This document shows, piece after piece, positions 1-6,171 of a stretch of DNA of 8,705 nt. Source of the DNA: Eubacteriales bacterium (GTDB lineage: Bacteria; Bacillota_A; Clostridia; Lachnospirales; Lachnospiraceae). The stretch is taken from the NCBI GenBank assembly GCA_030527765.1, contig JAUNAE010000150.1, positions 1 to 8,705 on the forward strand, given 5' to 3'. Positions within the stretch are counted from its first letter, which is position 1, and each line of letters opens with the position of its first letter. The notes under the pieces were generated by a model, which worked only from the letters and a program-made list of their open reading frames with translations, was not told where the DNA came from and searched no databases. A program made the translations under genes and the position numbers.

Positions 1-116
1 GACTTTCTATATATCGTGTGACTACATTTTGGCGAATATCTGATAGGGGAAATGAAAAATTACTATTTTATTTCATTTGGGACAAGTATTCAGTCAGATT
101 TCTACGTCTCCATTGA
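1..116. other. Left flank, no recognisable gene
   Basis: No gene can be supported here. On the plus strand the frame starting at base 3 is open from the window edge to a TGA at 114-116, directly before the terminator hairpin. It could therefore be the last 37 codons of a gene entering from the left, but the translated tail (ending VRFLRLH) matches nothing I recognise. The other five frames are broken by stops. Confidence 0.25.
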
Positions 117-119
117 CTG

Positions 120-162
120 AAAAAGAGCTGCCACACATGATGTGTGCGACAGCCCTTTTTTT
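120..162. terminator. Bidirectional rho-independent terminator
   Basis: An imperfect hairpin pairs AAAAAGAGCTGCCACACA with TGTGTGCGACAGCCCTTTTT around a three-base TGA loop; one mismatch and one small bulge interrupt it. CACACA (132-137) pairs perfectly with TGTGTG (141-146), and GCTG (127-130) with CAGC (150-153). Seven T follow on the plus strand (156-162) and five T on the minus strand (complement of 120-124). It can end the minus-strand deglycase transcript, whose stop is about 40 bases away, and any plus-strand gene arriving from the left. Confidence 0.8.
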
Positions 163-200
163 ATCTTAGAAAATAAAAAATATGAAATCGAATAATTTAA

Positions 201-1178
201 TTAGTATTCCAGCTTCCACATGTATCTTCTCATGGTCAGTGGATGCTCACGAAGGATGGAGATTTCTTCTCCGAGAAGTCTGGTAAGACCTCCGATCATC
301 AGTGGGTTGAAGTATTCAACTACGGATGCTGGTACATTGCTGCTTAAGCCGTAGTCTTTTGCGTCGATGAGGGTGTACTTTGCATGCATACGCTGTACAA
401 AGGTGAGTGCACGGACGTCCATTGGACGGGTTGGGCCGTCGTTCATCATGAGTACGTAATGTGCATTTTCGTCTGCCATTTCAAATGGTCCGTGGAAGAA
501 TTCTCCTGAATGGAAGGTGGTTGCGTTTAACCACTGCATTTCCATCATCAGGAACATAGAGAATCCGTATGCGGTGTACTGGGTTGCTCCGGAGCTCATT
601 ACATAGAGAATTGGTGCATTGTAATTCTCTTCTGCAAATTTCTTTGCTACTGGACGGAACATTGGTACTGCTGCATTGATGAGGTCGGTGATTTTTGCAA
701 GACCAACGTGCATATCATCGTAATGAGCATATCCTTCATATTCATTTAACAGTTCACATGCAAGTTCAAGTGCTCTTGCAGGCTTTTCCATCTTAGCGCC
801 ATATGACTCATAGAAGCCGTGAAGGATGCAGTATTCTGCTTCTACGTCTAATGGGGAGCCTGCTATATTTGTAATAGAGATTACATGTGCACCGAGTTTT
901 CTAGCTAATTTGGTTGCAGCTACGGTTTCTGGAGTTCCACCACTTAATGAGCAGGTGATAACTACAGAGGTATTGTCAACAGCTGCTGGAGTTGAGTAAT
1001 TGAAGTTGTTTGCTGTATAGATGCTGGTACGCAGTTTCTTTGCATTGTTCTCCAGGAAATACTTTGCTGGGAAAAGATCAGACATGGATGCTCCACATCC
1101 TACAAAGTATACGGTATTAATTTCAGGCTGCTTGTTCTTAATAGCAGCAACGATTTCTTGGATAGACATATTATTCAT
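201..1178 (-). CDS. fraB: SIS-domain fructosamine-6-phosphate deglycase (FraB/FrlB family)
   Basis: Predicted cytosolic enzyme of 325 residues that splits a 6-phosphorylated fructosamine into glucose 6-phosphate and a free amino acid. Two sugar-isomerase (SIS) domains are visible, about residues 20-150 (FVGCGAS at 25-31, SLSGGTPET at 77-85) and 185-310. The second carries MEMQW and HSGEFFHGPFE. Glu213 and His229 lie 16 residues apart, as do the catalytic Glu214 and His230 reported for Salmonella FraB. The C-terminus HPLTMRRYMWKLEY and the segment EGYAHYDD also match the FraB sequence as I remember it, closer than E. coli FrlB. Length is normal for the family (about 325-345). The start at 1178 is chosen because AAGGAGGT lies nine bases upstream; an in-frame ATG at 1367 would add 63 hydrophobic, unrelated residues spanning the promoter. 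The gene stands alone, divergent from the epimerase operon. The family is secure; the exact amino acid partner (Asn/Asp, Lys or other) is not. Confidence 0.88.
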   Translation of the reverse strand: MNNMSIQEIVAAIKNKQPEINTVYFVGCGASMSDLFPAKYFLENNAKKLRTSIYTANNFNYSTPAAVDNTSVVITCSLSGGTPETVAATKLARKLGAHVISITNIAGSPLDVEAEYCILHGFYESYGAKMEKPARALELACELLNEYEGYAHYDDMHVGLAKITDLINAAVPMFRPVAKKFAEENYNAPILYVMSSGATQYTAYGFSMFLMMEMQWLNATTFHSGEFFHGPFEMADENAHYVLMMNDGPTRPMDVRALTFVQRMHAKYTLIDAKDYGLSSNVPASVVEYFNPLMIGGLTRLLGEEISILREHPLTMRRYMWKLEY

Positions 1179-1203
1179 TTCAGGTAACCTCCTTATGTCA
1201 TTG

Positions 1204-1225
1204 CTTATATAAGACAATATATAAC
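1204..1225. promoter_or_regulatory. Putative GntR operator O1 (deglycase promoter)
   Basis: Interrupted palindrome with arms TTATAT (1205-1210) and ATATAA (1219-1224). The 19-base core at 1205-1223, TTATATAAGACAATATATA, shares at least 16 identical positions with the sites at 3834-3852 and (minus strand) 4706-4724. It covers the predicted -10 and start point of the deglycase gene, a classic repressor position. Assignment to the local GntR protein is inferred. Confidence 0.72.
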
Positions 1226-1244
1226 AACCGATATAATCAGTCAA
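1216..1244 (-). promoter_or_regulatory. Promoter of the deglycase gene
   Basis: On the minus strand a -35 TTGACT (1244-1239) and a -10 TATATT (1221-1216) are separated by exactly 17 bases. Transcription would start near 1209, leaving a leader of about 30 bases with the AAGGAGGT ribosome binding site. Operator O1 overlaps the -10. Confidence 0.7.
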
Positions 1245-1271
1245 TACAAATTTTATAAAAAAATATAAGAT

Positions 1272-1293
1272 TTGATATGTTGTAATAATACAT
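1272..1293. promoter_or_regulatory. Degenerate operator half-site at the epimerase promoter
   Basis: The run ATATGTTGT (1275-1283) is identical to bases 4707-4715 of the transporter operator, but the other arm is largely lost (AATAATACAT instead of ATTATATAAC). About 13 of 19 core positions fit the consensus of the other three sites. It overlaps the predicted -35 of the epimerase operon. It may be a weak operator, or a chance match in AT-rich DNA. Confidence 0.35.
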
Positions 1294-1308
1294 CTTCTTT
1301 TGTATAAT
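1280..1308 (+). promoter_or_regulatory. Promoter of the epimerase-phosphatase-kinase operon
   Basis: A -35 TTGTAA (1280-1285) and a perfect -10 TATAAT (1303-1308) are 17 bases apart, giving a start near 1315 and a leader of about 29 bases. A second TATAAT at 1314-1319 has no good -35. The 35 bases between the two divergent -35 boxes are almost pure A/T. Confidence 0.68.
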
Positions 1309-1343
1309 TGCATTATAATTTTCACAGACAAGGAGAGTTTTCT

Positions 1344-2180
1344 ATGAAACTGATTGAAGCTAATCAATTAGCAGGAATGAATATTCACTATCGTTACTTT
1401 TCTTTTGAATTTTTTCTCGAGTCCCAGCTTAGGGCGGGATTTCAGAATATAGAGCTTTGGGCTGGGTCACCTCATTTCTTCTTAAGTAATCTGGAATATG
1501 ATGATTGTCGTAAATTCAGTCGTATGGCCAGAGAACGTGGATTGAATATTAAAGTGATCACTCCGGAGAATTGCAGCGTTCCTTATCATTTTGCTGCTGC
1601 AGACCCTGACCTTTATCGCAGAAGTTTTGAATATTTCAAAAAAGGACTGGATGCCGGTGAAGAGCTCGGATGCCAGATCATGGCTGTTCATTCCGGCAGA
1701 GGAAATCTTGATCAGGATCGTGAGGAAGCATGGAAACGCGGCCGTGACATGCTTGCCCGTCTTGCTGAATATGCCAGCGGTAAGGGGATCACACTTGCCA
1801 TGGAATCCCTTCGTCCACAGGAAACAAACCTTGGTGTTACTCTTGCAGATGTAAAACGAATGATGGACGAGATCAATCATCCAAACTTCAAGGCCATGAT
1901 CGACACCTGTGCAATGGGGGTATCCGGTGAAACTCCGGAGCAATGGTTTAACTGTCTTGGCGATGAAAATATCATTCATATGCATTTCATCGATGGAACA
2001 CCATACGGACATCTGATATGGGGAGATGGAAAGCACAATCTGGAGAACTGGCTGAAGACTCTGAAAAAGCACAATTATAAAGGTCTGCTGAGTCAGGAAA
2101 TTACCGCAATTGAATATTGTTTCGATCCTGCTGCTGCAGATATCAGAAATTATCAGCAGTTCAAACCATTCATGGAGTAA
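1344..2180 (+). CDS. frlC: FrlC-type fructosamine 3-epimerase (TIM barrel)
   Basis: A 278-residue protein of the xylose-isomerase-like TIM-barrel family, most like FrlC, which in E. coli interconverts fructoselysine and its C3-epimer psicoselysine. The N-terminal IELWAGSPHFF (37-47) parallels IEIWGGRPHAF of FrlC. The four metal ligands of the family are in place: Glu154 (AMESLRP), Asp187 (MIDTC), His214 (HFID) and Glu252 (SQEI). Length is normal (FrlC is about 276). The start at 1344 is preceded by AAGGAGAG seven bases upstream; an in-frame ATG at 1308 falls inside the -10 region and is rejected. It is the first gene of an operon with a phosphatase five bases downstream and a kinase. Its likely job is to bring C3-epimers of the imported Amadori compound into the pathway. 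A different keto-sugar epimerase is possible, but the kinase/deglycase neighbours favour FrlC. Confidence 0.85.
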   Translation: MKLIEANQLAGMNIHYRYFSFEFFLESQLRAGFQNIELWAGSPHFFLSNLEYDDCRKFSRMARERGLNIKVITPENCSVPYHFAAADPDLYRRSFEYFKKGLDAGEELGCQIMAVHSGRGNLDQDREEAWKRGRDMLARLAEYASGKGITLAMESLRPQETNLGVTLADVKRMMDEINHPNFKAMIDTCAMGVSGETPEQWFNCLGDENIIHMHFIDGTPYGHLIWGDGKHNLENWLKTLKKHNYKGLLSQEITAIEYCFDPAAADIRNYQQFKPFME

Positions 2181-2185
2181 ATACC

Positions 2186-2881
2186 ATGATAAAAGCTGTT
2201 TTATTTGATATGGATGGTCTGATGTTTGATACGGAACGTCTGACCTCTGATATCTGGATTTCAATCGGTCAAAAATATGGTTATCCTATTACCATGGAAA
2301 TGATGAACCGAATGCGTGGTCTTCCTCTGCAGGGATATCTGAAAATTTTTTATGATGAACTGGGGGATGACTTTGATTATTGGAAATATAGAAAGATTCG
2401 TGAACAGGAAACGAACCTATATATCGATACGTACGGTGTTCCGGTCAAAAAAGGATTAAGAGAACTTCTGCAATGGTTAAAGGAAAATAACTATGCCGTT
2501 GTTCTTGCAACTTCCACACACCAGGATGCAGCCTGTAAACTATTACAAAAAGCAGATGTCTATCAATACTTTGATGCCTTTGTATTTGGTAATATGGTAG
2601 AAAAGGGAAAACCGAATGGAGAAATCTTTGAAACTGCTGCAAAGGCAGCCGGAATAAAGGTTGAGGAAGCGCTTGTTCTGGAAGACTCCTATGCAGGTGT
2701 GGAAGCCGGATGGCGAGCAGGGTGTCATGTAATCATGATTCCGGATATGCTGCCTTGCCGTGATATAGAGCGCGAACGAATTGATGATTGTGCAGAATCA
2801 TTATTAGAAATAATATCTTTTTTAAAAAATAACCGAGCAGAAGCACTATTATGCTCTGCGGGGGGGAGAAAAAATGAGTAG
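2186..2881 (+). CDS. HAD-superfamily sugar-phosphate phosphatase or phosphoglucomutase-like protein
   Basis: Cytosolic HAD hydrolase of 231 residues with all four motifs: FDMDG with nucleophile Asp8 and acid Asp10, Thr109 in VVLATSTH, Lys142 in KGKPNGEIF, and Glu166-Asp167 in VLEDSYAG. Residues about 15-85 form the helical C1 cap, as in beta-phosphoglucomutase and small sugar-phosphate phosphatases; the sequence does not separate these two activities. The ribosome binding site GGAG (2174-2177) lies in the last codons of the epimerase gene, so translation is probably coupled. The last ~17 residues (from about 215) look unconserved and are encoded by a stem-loop and a run of seven G. The gene overlaps the kinase start by eight bases. 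In this operon it might dephosphorylate a stalled fructosamine-phosphate or sugar phosphate. No such gene belongs to the classical E. coli or Bacillus frl operons, so the role is open. An ATG at 2117 inside the epimerase gene is not used. Confidence 0.8.
   Translation: MIKAVLFDMDGLMFDTERLTSDIWISIGQKYGYPITMEMMNRMRGLPLQGYLKIFYDELGDDFDYWKYRKIREQETNLYIDTYGVPVKKGLRELLQWLKENNYAVVLATSTHQDAACKLLQKADVYQYFDAFVFGNMVEKGKPNGEIFETAAKAAGIKVEEALVLEDSYAGVEAGWRAGCHVIMIPDMLPCRDIERERIDDCAESLLEIISFLKNNRAEALLCSAGGRKNE
2837..2868 (+). promoter_or_regulatory. Stem-loop and G-run before the kinase start
   Basis: GCAGAAGCA (2837-2845) pairs with TGCTCTGC (2852-2859) over eight base pairs with one bulged A and a six-base loop. 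Seven G (2860-2866) follow, then AG and six A, ending at the kinase ATG at 2874. The G-run with AG is the ribosome binding site. The hairpin sits inside the 3' end of the phosphatase gene and could modulate kinase translation or mRNA processing. Confidence 0.5.
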
Positions 2882-3749
2882 ACAAGCTAAAATTATTGCC
2901 ATTGGAGATAACGTAGTTGACATGTATTTATCCCGGGGAAAAATGTACCCAGGCGGCCAGTGCCTGAACACCTGTGTATATTCTCAGATGAATGGTGGAA
3001 AAACTGCATATCTTGGAAAATTTGGAGATGATGCGGCTGCCATCCATAACTGCAAAGTTATTGACGAGATCGGTATTGACAACAGTCACTCCAGACATTA
3101 TCATGGCGAGAATGGTGCAGCCCGGGTTACTCTGATCAATGGAGACCGCGTATTTTTAGGTTCCAACAAGGGAGGCGTTGCCAAAGAGCATCCTTTTGAC
3201 TTTACGAAAGAGGATCTGGACTACATCAAAACCTTCGATCTTATTTATACCAATGGCAACAGCTATACACTGCAGGATCTCCCACTTCTGAAAGCAACCG
3301 GACTTCCAATTGCCTATGATTTTTCTGACAACTGGGATCAGGATACCCTTGCAGAGATTTGTCCTTATCTGCAGATAGCATTACTTTCCTGCTCTCATTT
3401 AAATGATGAAGAACGCACAGCTGCCATGAAAAAAGTAGCTTCTTATGGGGTTCGTCTTGTGATCGGAACTGTTGGTTCAAAGGGATCTTATGCTCTTTAT
3501 GAAGATCATATTTCCTATGCCCAGGCACAGATGGCAGAAAACACCATGGATACCATGGGGGCGGGTGATTCCTATTTTTCAACCCTGCTCACTACACTTC
3601 TTCAGTATGATGGTTCTCTTTTTGCTGATGATAAGGAGGAAATGCAAAGACGCTTACAAATTGCCATGGAAAAAGGAGCGGCTTTTGCAGCAAAAGTCGT
3701 ATGTATGGAGGGTGCATTTGGCTATTCGGCGCCAATTCCAAAGCAATAA
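2874..3749 (+). CDS. frlD: PfkB-family fructosamine 6-kinase (FrlD/FraD type)
   Basis: A 291-residue cytosolic ribokinase-like sugar kinase. It should phosphorylate the imported fructosamine at carbon 6 with ATP, making the substrate of the divergent deglycase. The N-terminus IAIGDNVVDMY (8-18) matches IGDNCVDIY of FrlD. PGGQCLN (26-32) is the substrate-binding glycine motif. GTVGSKGS (198-205) is the nucleotide-binding strand, and DTMGAGDS (226-233) is PfkB signature 2 with catalytic base Asp232 and its anion hole. AYDFSDNWD (147-155) parallels AFDFSDKWD of FrlD. It is somewhat longer than E. coli FrlD (about 261), with a C-terminus GAFGYSAPIP. The start overlaps the phosphatase stop by eight bases, with GGGGGGAG upstream. 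It ends the operon; no strong terminator follows, only nine T at 3774-3782 after a weak stem. Confidence 0.85.
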   Translation: MSRQAKIIAIGDNVVDMYLSRGKMYPGGQCLNTCVYSQMNGGKTAYLGKFGDDAAAIHNCKVIDEIGIDNSHSRHYHGENGAARVTLINGDRVFLGSNKGGVAKEHPFDFTKEDLDYIKTFDLIYTNGNSYTLQDLPLLKATGLPIAYDFSDNWDQDTLAEICPYLQIALLSCSHLNDEERTAAMKKVASYGVRLVIGTVGSKGSYALYEDHISYAQAQMAENTMDTMGAGDSYFSTLLTTLLQYDGSLFADDKEEMQRRLQIAMEKGAAFAAKVVCMEGAFGYSAPIPKQ

Positions 3750-3790
3750 CTTTATATAAGATGAATTATTCTGTTTTTTTTTGATGAAAC

Positions 3791-3819
3791 TTGAAGAAAA
3801 TCACCCACGGTGATATTAT
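3791..3819 (+). promoter_or_regulatory. Promoter of the GntR regulator gene
   Basis: A -35 TTGAAG (3791-3796), 17-base spacer and -10 TATTAT (3814-3819) with the extended TG at 3811-3812. Transcription would start near 3826, just before the operator at 3833, which suggests autoregulation. Confidence 0.6.
3800..3814. repeat. Short perfect inverted repeat in the regulator promoter spacer
   Basis: ATCACC-CAC-GGTGAT, six-base arms around three bases, lies between the -35 and -10 boxes. It has no T-run after it, so it is not a terminator. It is unrelated to the AT-rich operators and has no second copy that I can see; it might bind another regulator or be chance. Confidence 0.4.
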
Positions 3820-3832
3820 AACAACATATGTA

Positions 3833-3854
3833 GTTATATAGAACAATATATACA
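3833..3854. promoter_or_regulatory. Putative GntR operator O2 (autoregulatory)
   Basis: The core TTATATAGAACAATATATA (3834-3852) differs from O1 at only two of 19 positions. It lies between the predicted start point and the ribosome binding site AAGAGGT (3854-3860). A third arm, TATAAC at 3817-3822, makes a 22-base near-palindrome with GTTATA at 3833-3838, so more than one dimer could be arranged here. Confidence 0.7.
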
Positions 3855-3865
3855 AGAGGTAAAAC

Positions 3866-4576
3866 ATGAACAAAAACTCTATGATTCCACTGTATCAACA
3901 GCTGGCAGAGGAAATTAAAGAACAGATTGTATCTGGTAAGTTAATGCCTGGAGAGCGTATGTTGACTGAAAGTGAATTCAGTAAAAAATACGAACTTAGC
4001 CGTATTACTGTACGAAAAGCAATCGAATACCTTGTGGACGAAGGATATGTTGTCCGCAAACAGGGCATCGGTACCTTTGTTGCAGACAAAAAAATGCGCC
4101 GCGTGCTAAATAATCAGGTCAACAGTTTTACCGAGATCAGTGAGCAAAGCGGTGGTATTGCCTCTGCTGATCTTGTTTCTGTGGAATGGATTACAGCGGA
4201 CGGAAATGTAATAAAACGACTGGGTGTTGAAGACGGCTCACGAGTTCTAAAGATTGTTCGTGTACGTAATCATGATGGAGAACCCGTCATGATCGAGGAA
4301 AACTACTATCCGGAGACCATGTCTTTCCTTTTACAAGAAAATCTTACCAGTTCTACCTATCGCGTTTTCCGTGATCGTGGAATTATCCCTAGTCATGCTA
4401 CCAAAACCTTTGATATTTGTTATGCTACCAAAAATGAAGCAAAACTGCTCCATGTAAAGGAGCATCAGGCATTACTTCTGCAGAAAGATGTTGTATATGA
4501 TCAGAATCAGGAACCTGTTCATTACACAAAAATGCTGATTAATTCCGAGCGCTACCAGACAACAGTATCTATGTAA
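3866..4576 (+). CDS. GntR-family (HutC/UTRA) transcriptional repressor
   Basis: A 236-residue regulator with an N-terminal winged helix-turn-helix (about 5-75: PLYQQLAEEIKEQI, LTESEFSKKYELSRITVRKAIEYL, wing GIGTFV at 67-72) and a C-terminal UTRA effector-binding domain (about 90-232). This is the HutC/FarR layout of FrlR, FraR and NagR, which usually release DNA when a sugar-phosphate or amino-acid metabolite binds UTRA. The start at 3866 follows AAGAGGT by five bases. The gene has its own promoter and its own terminator, between the catabolic and transport units. The three related palindromes at 1204, 3833 and 4704 are its likely targets, making it a local repressor that also represses itself. 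The inducer is probably the phosphorylated fructosamine (inference). Family is certain; the target list is inferred from the repeated sites. Confidence 0.9.
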   Translation: MNKNSMIPLYQQLAEEIKEQIVSGKLMPGERMLTESEFSKKYELSRITVRKAIEYLVDEGYVVRKQGIGTFVADKKMRRVLNNQVNSFTEISEQSGGIASADLVSVEWITADGNVIKRLGVEDGSRVLKIVRVRNHDGEPVMIEENYYPETMSFLLQENLTSSTYRVFRDRGIIPSHATKTFDICYATKNEAKLLHVKEHQALLLQKDVVYDQNQEPVHYTKMLINSERYQTTVSM

Positions 4577-4613
4577 ATGTTTCACCTATTTAAATAATCA
4601 TGTGCATCAATAT

Positions 4614-4653
4614 AGTCACTATTGTATTTTAATACAATAGTGACTTTTTTTTT
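4614..4653 (+). terminator. Rho-independent terminator after the GntR gene
   Basis: A perfect 15-base inverted repeat, AGTCACTATTGTATT (4614-4628) with AATACAATAGTGACT (4631-4645), is followed by T through 4653. It separates the regulator transcript from the transporter operon, which has its own promoter. Confidence 0.93.
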
Positions 4654-4664
4654 CAAAAAATAAG

Positions 4665-4693
4665 TTGCATTGCATATAATGTCATGATACAAT
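4665..4693 (+). promoter_or_regulatory. Promoter of the transporter operon
   Basis: A -35 TTGCAT (4665-4670), 17-base spacer and extended -10 TGATACAAT (4685-4693) give a start near 4700. A perfect TATAAT at 4698-4703 without a good -35 is an alternative -10. In either case the start lies at or inside operator O3. Confidence 0.62.
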
Positions 4694-4703
4694 CAGATAT
4701 AAT

Positions 4704-4725
4704 GTTATATGTTGTATTATATAAC
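4704..4725. promoter_or_regulatory. Putative GntR operator O3 (transporter promoter)
   Basis: Perfect seven-base arms GTTATAT (4704-4710) and ATATAAC (4719-4725) around eight bases, extended by T and A to eight-base arms. Read on the minus strand the core is TTATATAATACAACATATA, the same motif as O1 and O2 with substitutions only at core positions 8, 9 and 14. It lies over or just after the transcription start, where bound repressor would block the operon. Confidence 0.75.
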
Positions 4726-4753
4726 AAGTGCGTACAAACGAAAGGAGAAAAAT

Positions 4754-6100
4754 ATGAATAAGAATCTCAAAAAAGTACTTGGCTTTGGCCTGGCATCTGT
4801 AATGGCTATGAGCATGGTTGCATGTGGTGGTAGCTCTAACAGTGCTGACAATTCTTCCCAGCCAGCTTCTACCGAAGCAAAGGCAGAAGATGCTGCTGCT
4901 ACCGGCGATGTAAAGGTAATCAAACTCTTCCACAGATTCCCTGATGATCCATGTAACGGATTTATTGAGGAGAAGATTGCTGAGTATGAAAGCATGCATC
5001 CGGACATCAAGTTTGAAGTAACCAGTGCACAGAACCAGCCATACAAGGAGAAAATCAAGGTTGTTATCGGTTCCGACGAATGCCCAGATATTTTCTTCAG
5101 TTTCTGTGGTGAGTTCTCTGAGCGTTTCATTCGTGAAGGACTGTTAATGGATCTTACCCCATATCTTGAGGCAGACCCAGAATGGAAAGATTCCCTGATG
5201 GAGACCCAGATGACCGAATACACCACCGCTGATGGTATGATTTATGGTATTCCATTCCGTCTTGATGCTAAGGAATTCTTCTATAACAGAGATATCTTTG
5301 ATCAGCTGAATCTGGAAGTTCCAGAAACCTGGGATGAGTTCATCACCTGTCTGGATACCATTCAGGCTGCAGGCATTGTTCCAATTGCAGAAGGAAATCA
5401 GGATAAGTGGCCAGCTTGCCATTACATCGGTGCTTTAAATGAGCAGTGTGTAAGCGACGAAGTTAGAGCAAAGGACTACAATCCTACTACCGGTGAATTT
5501 ACCGATCCTGGTTATGTAGAAGCTCTTGAGAAGTATCAGACTCTTGTTTCTTACATGAACATGGGTGTAAATGGTATGACTCATGATATGGCTCGTCTTG
5601 GTTTCACCCAGGACCAGAACGCAATCCTCTTTGCAGAACTTGTAGAGATTACCAATATCAAGGCTGAAAATCCAGATCTTAAATATGGTATGTTCAAGTT
5701 CCCTGTAATTGAAGGTGCAAAGGGTAACCCAGCACTCGTATCTGGTGCTCCAGAAGGTTTTGCAATTTCTTCTAAGACTCAGTACCCAGATGAGTGTGTT
5801 GAATTCTTAAAGTGGTTCCTTGGTGCAGAAGTTGGTGCACAGCAGGCTGAAACGGTTGGTTGGTTCAATGCTTCCAAGGGTGTAGATGCTAACCTTACCG
5901 ATGAGTCCTTAATCAGTGCTTACAATGTAATTTCTAGCGCTGAGAAGATGGATATCTGGTTCGATAATGCATTATATTCAACCGTTTGTGATGAATATCT
6001 CAATCAGATTTCTGATGTAACTAACGGCGATGTTACTCCTGCTGATGCAATGACTAAGATTCAGGCAGTTGCAAAAGAGGCACAGACTTTGGCTCAGTAA
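4754..6100 (+). CDS. Sugar ABC transporter substrate-binding lipoprotein (family 1, FrlO-like)
   Basis: A 448-residue extracytoplasmic binding protein of the MalE/UgpB family 1 solute-binding group. The signal is MNKNLKKVLGFGLASVMA followed by the lipobox MVAC, with the lipidated Cys24. A low-complexity Ser/Ala/Glu linker to about residue 50 tethers it, then the mature domain begins at VKVIKLFHRF. SDECPDIFF and GIPFRLDAKEFFYN are typical of the fold. Start 4754 is set by AAAGGAG six bases upstream; the in-frame ATG at 4709 falls inside the operator. It heads the transport operon, with two permeases downstream after a 115-base gap holding a hairpin. Together they resemble the B. subtilis FrlONM fructosamine importer. 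The ligand is inferred from the catabolic genes next door, since binding-protein specificity cannot be read from the sequence. Confidence 0.88.
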   Translation: MNKNLKKVLGFGLASVMAMSMVACGGSSNSADNSSQPASTEAKAEDAAATGDVKVIKLFHRFPDDPCNGFIEEKIAEYESMHPDIKFEVTSAQNQPYKEKIKVVIGSDECPDIFFSFCGEFSERFIREGLLMDLTPYLEADPEWKDSLMETQMTEYTTADGMIYGIPFRLDAKEFFYNRDIFDQLNLEVPETWDEFITCLDTIQAAGIVPIAEGNQDKWPACHYIGALNEQCVSDEVRAKDYNPTTGEFTDPGYVEALEKYQTLVSYMNMGVNGMTHDMARLGFTQDQNAILFAELVEITNIKAENPDLKYGMFKFPVIEGAKGNPALVSGAPEGFAISSKTQYPDECVEFLKWFLGAEVGAQQAETVGWFNASKGVDANLTDESLISAYNVISSAEKMDIWFDNALYSTVCDEYLNQISDVTNGDVTPADAMTKIQAVAKEAQTLAQ

Positions 6101-6141
6101 TTCACGAGCGAATAAAAAAGCAGCGAATGTATAAAGAGTAC

Positions 6142-6171
6142 GGAGAGCGGGTCATCTATGATTGGCTCTCC
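6142..6171 (+). promoter_or_regulatory. Intercistronic stem-loop between binding protein and permease
   Basis: GGAGAGC (6142-6148) pairs perfectly with GCTCTCC (6165-6171), and TCAT/ATGA can extend the stem inside. Only ATTTTCTAATC follows, too poor in T for full termination. Such a hairpin after a binding-protein gene commonly stabilises the upstream message or lowers read-through, giving more binding protein than permease. Confidence 0.6.

Noticed and set aside
1179..1367. N-terminal extension of 63 residues for the deglycase
   Set aside because: It spans the divergent promoters and operator, is unlike the family N-terminus, and a strong AAGGAGGT site serves the ATG at 1178.
1482..2264. 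Long minus-strand open frame of 260 codons
   Set aside because: It is antisense to the well-supported epimerase gene, has no family features and no convincing ribosome binding site.
3750..3790. Terminator after the kinase gene
   Set aside because: Nine T are present at 3774-3782 but only a weak AATAA/TTATT stem precedes them, so I do not call a terminator.
4709..4753. Upstream ATG for the binding protein
   Set aside because: It lies inside the operator and would place 15 charged residues before a clean lipoprotein signal peptide; AAAGGAG serves 4754.
1179..4753. CcpA cre sites in the promoter regions
   Set aside because: I looked for the TGNAANCGNWNNCA-like pattern near each promoter and found no acceptable match.
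4717..5226. Minus-strand open frame of 169 codons opposite the binding-protein gene
   Set aside because: It is a shadow of a strongly biased coding sequence and matches nothing recognisable.
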